From Poindextera sp035295705 (GTDB taxonomy: Bacteria; Pseudomonadota; Alphaproteobacteria; Caulobacterales; Caulobacteraceae): a stretch of DNA of 64,000 nucleotides. Below, one piece after another: positions 62,332-64,000 of this stretch; within the stretch, counting starts at the first letter, position 1, and each line of letters starts with the position of its first letter. The stretch is taken from contig DATGIN010000080.1 in the NCBI GenBank assembly GCA_035295705.1, positions 1 through 64,000 of the forward strand, read 5' to 3'. The translations under genes were made by a program, and so were the position numbers. The notes beneath the pieces were generated by a model. That model ran no database searches and had not been told where the DNA came from. It worked only from the letters and a program-made list of their open reading frames with translations.

Positions 62332-63342
62332 TCAGCGGATGCCGCTCCAGCTTTGCTTGATCAGCGCCTTGGCCTTCGGCGGCAGCGGCACGTAGTCGAG
62401 CGCGGCCGCATCGGCGTCCCCGTTCCTGAAGCCCCAGTCGAAGAAGGCCAGCACCCGTTTGGCGTCGGCGCCGCCATGCTTGTGGACGAGAACGAAGGTG
62501 GCGCCGGCGATCGGCCACGACTGCGCGCCCGGCTCATTGAGTATGACGACGTTGAAGCCGTTCTTCGGCGCGTCCGCCCAGTTCACGCCGGCGGCGGCCG
62601 CCTTGAACGTCGCCTCCGTCGGCGCAACGAAATTGCGGTCCCGGTTCTGCATCAGCGCGTAGGTCAGGTGGTTCTGCAGCGCGTAGGCGTATTCAACGTA
62701 GCCGATCGAGCCGAGCGTCTGTTTGGTGAAGGCCGAGACGCCCTCGCTGCCCTTGCCCCCTAGTCCCGTCGGCCAGGACACCGCAGTGCCTTGACCGACC
62801 TTGGATTTCCAGGTCGGGCTCATCAGCGAGAGGTACGAGGAAAAGATGAATGTGGTGCCTGAACCGTCGGAACGGTGCACGACCGTGATCGGCAGGTTGG
62901 GCAGCGGCACGCCGCGGTTGATGGCGGCAATCTGGGGGTCGTTCCACTTCTTGATCTCGCCAAGGTAGATGCCGGCCAAGATGGGGCCGGTCAGCTTGAT
63001 CTGCCCAGGTCTGATCCCAGGCACGTTCATGATCGGCACAACCCCGCCGGTGACCGTCGGGAACTGGGCCAAGTCGTTCTTGTCGAGGTCGGCCACGCTG
63101 AGCGCCATGTCGGTGGCGCCGAAGTCGACCGTCTTGGCCTCGATGTTCTTGATGCCGCCACCGGAGCCGATCGACTGGTAATTCAGCTGATCGCCGCCGT
63201 GCGCGCCGTAGTCCTGCGCCCACTTGTTGTAGATCGGCGCTGCGAAAGTCGAGCCGGCGCCCGTGATCTGCGCAGCCTGGACCGAGGCAGCCGCGCTGAG
63301 CGTCAGCGCCGCCAACGCGAGCGCTGAGATTCGTTTGAACAT
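62332..63342 (-). CDS. pstS: Phosphate-binding periplasmic protein PstS
   Basis: A 336-residue exported protein: Sec signal (ISALALAALTLSAAASVQA), then ITGAGSTFAAPIYNKWAQDY, SIGSGGGIKNIEAKTVDFGATDMALS, HRSDGSGTTFIFSSYLS and KGSEGVSAF, which carry the phosphate-binding residues. It delivers phosphate to PstCAB. It is the first gene of the operon, behind a Pho box and the -10-like element at 63396-63401. GGGGACA precedes the ATG. Confidence 0.96.
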   Translation of the reverse strand: MFKRISALALAALTLSAAASVQAAQITGAGSTFAAPIYNKWAQDYGAHGGDQLNYQSIGSGGGIKNIEAKTVDFGATDMALSVADLDKNDLAQFPTVTGGVVPIMNVPGIRPGQIKLTGPILAGIYLGEIKKWNDPQIAAINRGVPLPNLPITVVHRSDGSGTTFIFSSYLSLMSPTWKSKVGQGTAVSWPTGLGGKGSEGVSAFTKQTLGSIGYVEYAYALQNHLTYALMQNRDRNFVAPTEATFKAAAAGVNWADAPKNGFNVVILNEPGAQSWPIAGATFVLVHKHGGADAKRVLAFFDWGFRNGDADAAALDYVPLPPKAKALIKQSWSGIR

Positions 63343-63649
63343 CCGCTTGTCCCCGTTGGAGCCGGCCCTCAACGGCCGCCATCCTTGCGCGGGTGAAATA
63401 AGGTCCGGACTTGTCAGTTTAGTGACAGTAAGGTCCCGGCCGGGTGAACGTCCGGTGACAACAGGCGTGTCGGTTCTTCTGTTATCGTCGTTACACGGAC
63501 GAAGTCTACCGCTCGCCGCAGGTCGGGGCGCGGCGCGATGCCCGCTTTCCGTCAGGGCCGTTCGCCACTAGGCTCCGCCTGTCGAGCGAAGGTGCAGTGC
63601 GGTGGCGCGCGGGTGCGGCCGCCCAGTCAGGGGAACCACGAAAACGTCG
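63343..63649. other. Divergent regulatory region between pstS and the terminal gene
   Basis: About 300 bases with no credible gene. Its left part carries the pst promoter and Pho box described separately. The right part (63480-63649) should hold the promoter of the plus-strand gene at 63650; gttacacgg near 63490 is the only AT-containing spot, and no firm -35/-10 pair is visible. Confidence 0.5.
63411..63428 (-). promoter_or_regulatory. Pho box (PhoB binding site) of the pst operon
   Basis: Read on the minus strand: ctgtcac-taaa-ctgacaa, two 7-base direct repeats with a 4-base spacer, matching the PhoB consensus CTGTCAT-n4-CTGTCAT/C in 12 of 14 repeat positions. A -10-like ttattt (63396-63401) follows nine bases downstream, so PhoB would replace a -35 element. 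The box lies 69 bases from the pstS ATG, so the operon should be induced by phosphate starvation. Confidence 0.85.
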
Positions 63650-64000
63650 ATGCCGGGGAATCGTGCGCAGCCCTTCGACCTCGGGGGGCCAACGACGCCG
63701 CCGCAAGGGGCGAACGAGGACTTTGCGCTCGCGCCTGCCAGCGCCGGAGCGCCCGCCAACGCGCCTGCGCCGGCGCCGCCCTCAGCGGAGCCGAGCCCCG
63801 GAAGCGACCTCCCGCCGCTCGACCTTGCGGCCGCCGAGGTCGCCCAGACCGTGCCGGAGCCAAGCCCAGGGCCGCTCTACCTCGCCACGGCGTTGGCGTC
63901 GCTGGTGCTCGTCGCCGCTCCGATCGCCTACCTGCTAACGCGCCGGCGCCCGGCGGGGGTTCTCGCCGACCCAAACGCTACCGGCCAGCTCGGTTTGATC
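63650..64000 (+). CDS. Membrane-anchored protein with Pro/Ala-rich N-terminus, runs off the window
   Basis: From ATG 63650 the frame stays open to the end (117 codons). The product has a Pro/Ala-rich, probably disordered first 80 residues (ANAPAPAPPSAEPSPGSD) and then a transmembrane helix (LYLATALASLVLVAAPIAYLL) followed by RRRP, so the N-terminus probably faces outward and the missing remainder is cytosolic. A GTG at 63602 is an alternative start. The family cannot be assigned from this part. It is divergent from the pst operon. Confidence 0.5.
   Translation, partial: MPGNRAQPFDLGGPTTPPQGANEDFALAPASAGAPANAPAPAPPSAEPSPGSDLPPLDLAAAEVAQTVPEPSPGPLYLATALASLVLVAAPIAYLLTRRRPAGVLADPNATGQLGLI

Overview
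The window is about 64 kb of very GC-rich DNA (by eye around two thirds G+C) with dense, short-spaced genes, many four-base start/stop overlaps (GTGA, ATGA, TTGA) and frequent GTG/TTG starts. Gene content fits a free-living aerobic alphaproteobacterium, most plausibly from Caulobacterales (Phenylobacterium-like). The signs are many crotonases, SDRs, CaiB/BaiF CoA-transferases, phytanoyl-CoA dioxygenase-like proteins, a CYP101-like P450, a CsgG-like protein and a PhoB-type Pho box before pstS. Genus-level assignment is inference. I saw no rRNA, tRNA, CRISPR array, transposase or phage module.

Layout. 0.1-2.2 kb: an orphan secreted protein ending in unusually AT-rich DNA, then a ferritin-like protein and a 37-residue membrane peptide. 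2.2-8.2 kb (minus): a tightly coupled catabolic operon, read as small Cys protein, acyl-CoA ligase, rearranged crotonase, rearranged CoA-transferase, YtcJ-like amidohydrolase, SDR. 8.3-16.8 kb: HSL-type esterase, CsgG-like protein, penicillin-acylase family hydrolase, GFA-type zinc protein, methyltransferase, an Ala/Gln-repeat lipoprotein and a TPR-like protein. 16.8-26.8 kb: crotonase, a frameshifted beta-lactamase-family gene, nucleotidyltransferase, membrane protein, TetR divergent from a P450-crotonase-SDR set, a periplasmic molybdopterin-fold protein, a VOC protein and a second (intact) beta-lactamase-family hydrolase. 26.8-29.7 kb: kynureninase divergent from a cobalt-type nitrile hydratase (alpha, beta, accessory).

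29.7-46.6 kb: PhyH dioxygenase, S9 peptidase, ABM protein, PaaG-like crotonase and two SDRs, HdeD-like protein, NIPSNAP-like plus PhyH pair, two GNATs, a ParB-like protein, a MoxR/VWA (CoxD/CoxE-like) pair, a second CoA-transferase, nitronate monooxygenase, and a cysteine-less thiolase-like protein with its DUF35 partner. 46.7-59.6 kb: an ECF sigma/anti-sigma pair with a decaying cupredoxin, 3-methyladenine DNA glycosylase, DUF2233 protein, DUF1993, luciferase-like monooxygenase plus hydrolase, cysteine synthase, TetR divergent from an unknown protein plus SDR, an MDR reductase, NTF2-like protein, dCMP deaminase and small conserved proteins. 59.6-63.4 kb: pstSCAB (minus) behind a Pho box. The window ends inside a membrane-anchored protein.

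Main biological theme: degradation of organic acids through CoA thioesters (ligase, hydratase, dehydrogenase, CoA-transferase, retro-aldolase-like step) fed by oxygenases, hydrolases and nitrile hydratase. Most notable: (i) an operon whose crotonase and CoA-transferase both seem to carry the usual C-terminal subdomain at the N-terminus; (ii) a P450 that has lost the ExxR glutamate and about nine residues of the meander; (iii) a cupredoxin that has lost copper ligands; (iv) a -2 frameshift in a serine hydrolase.
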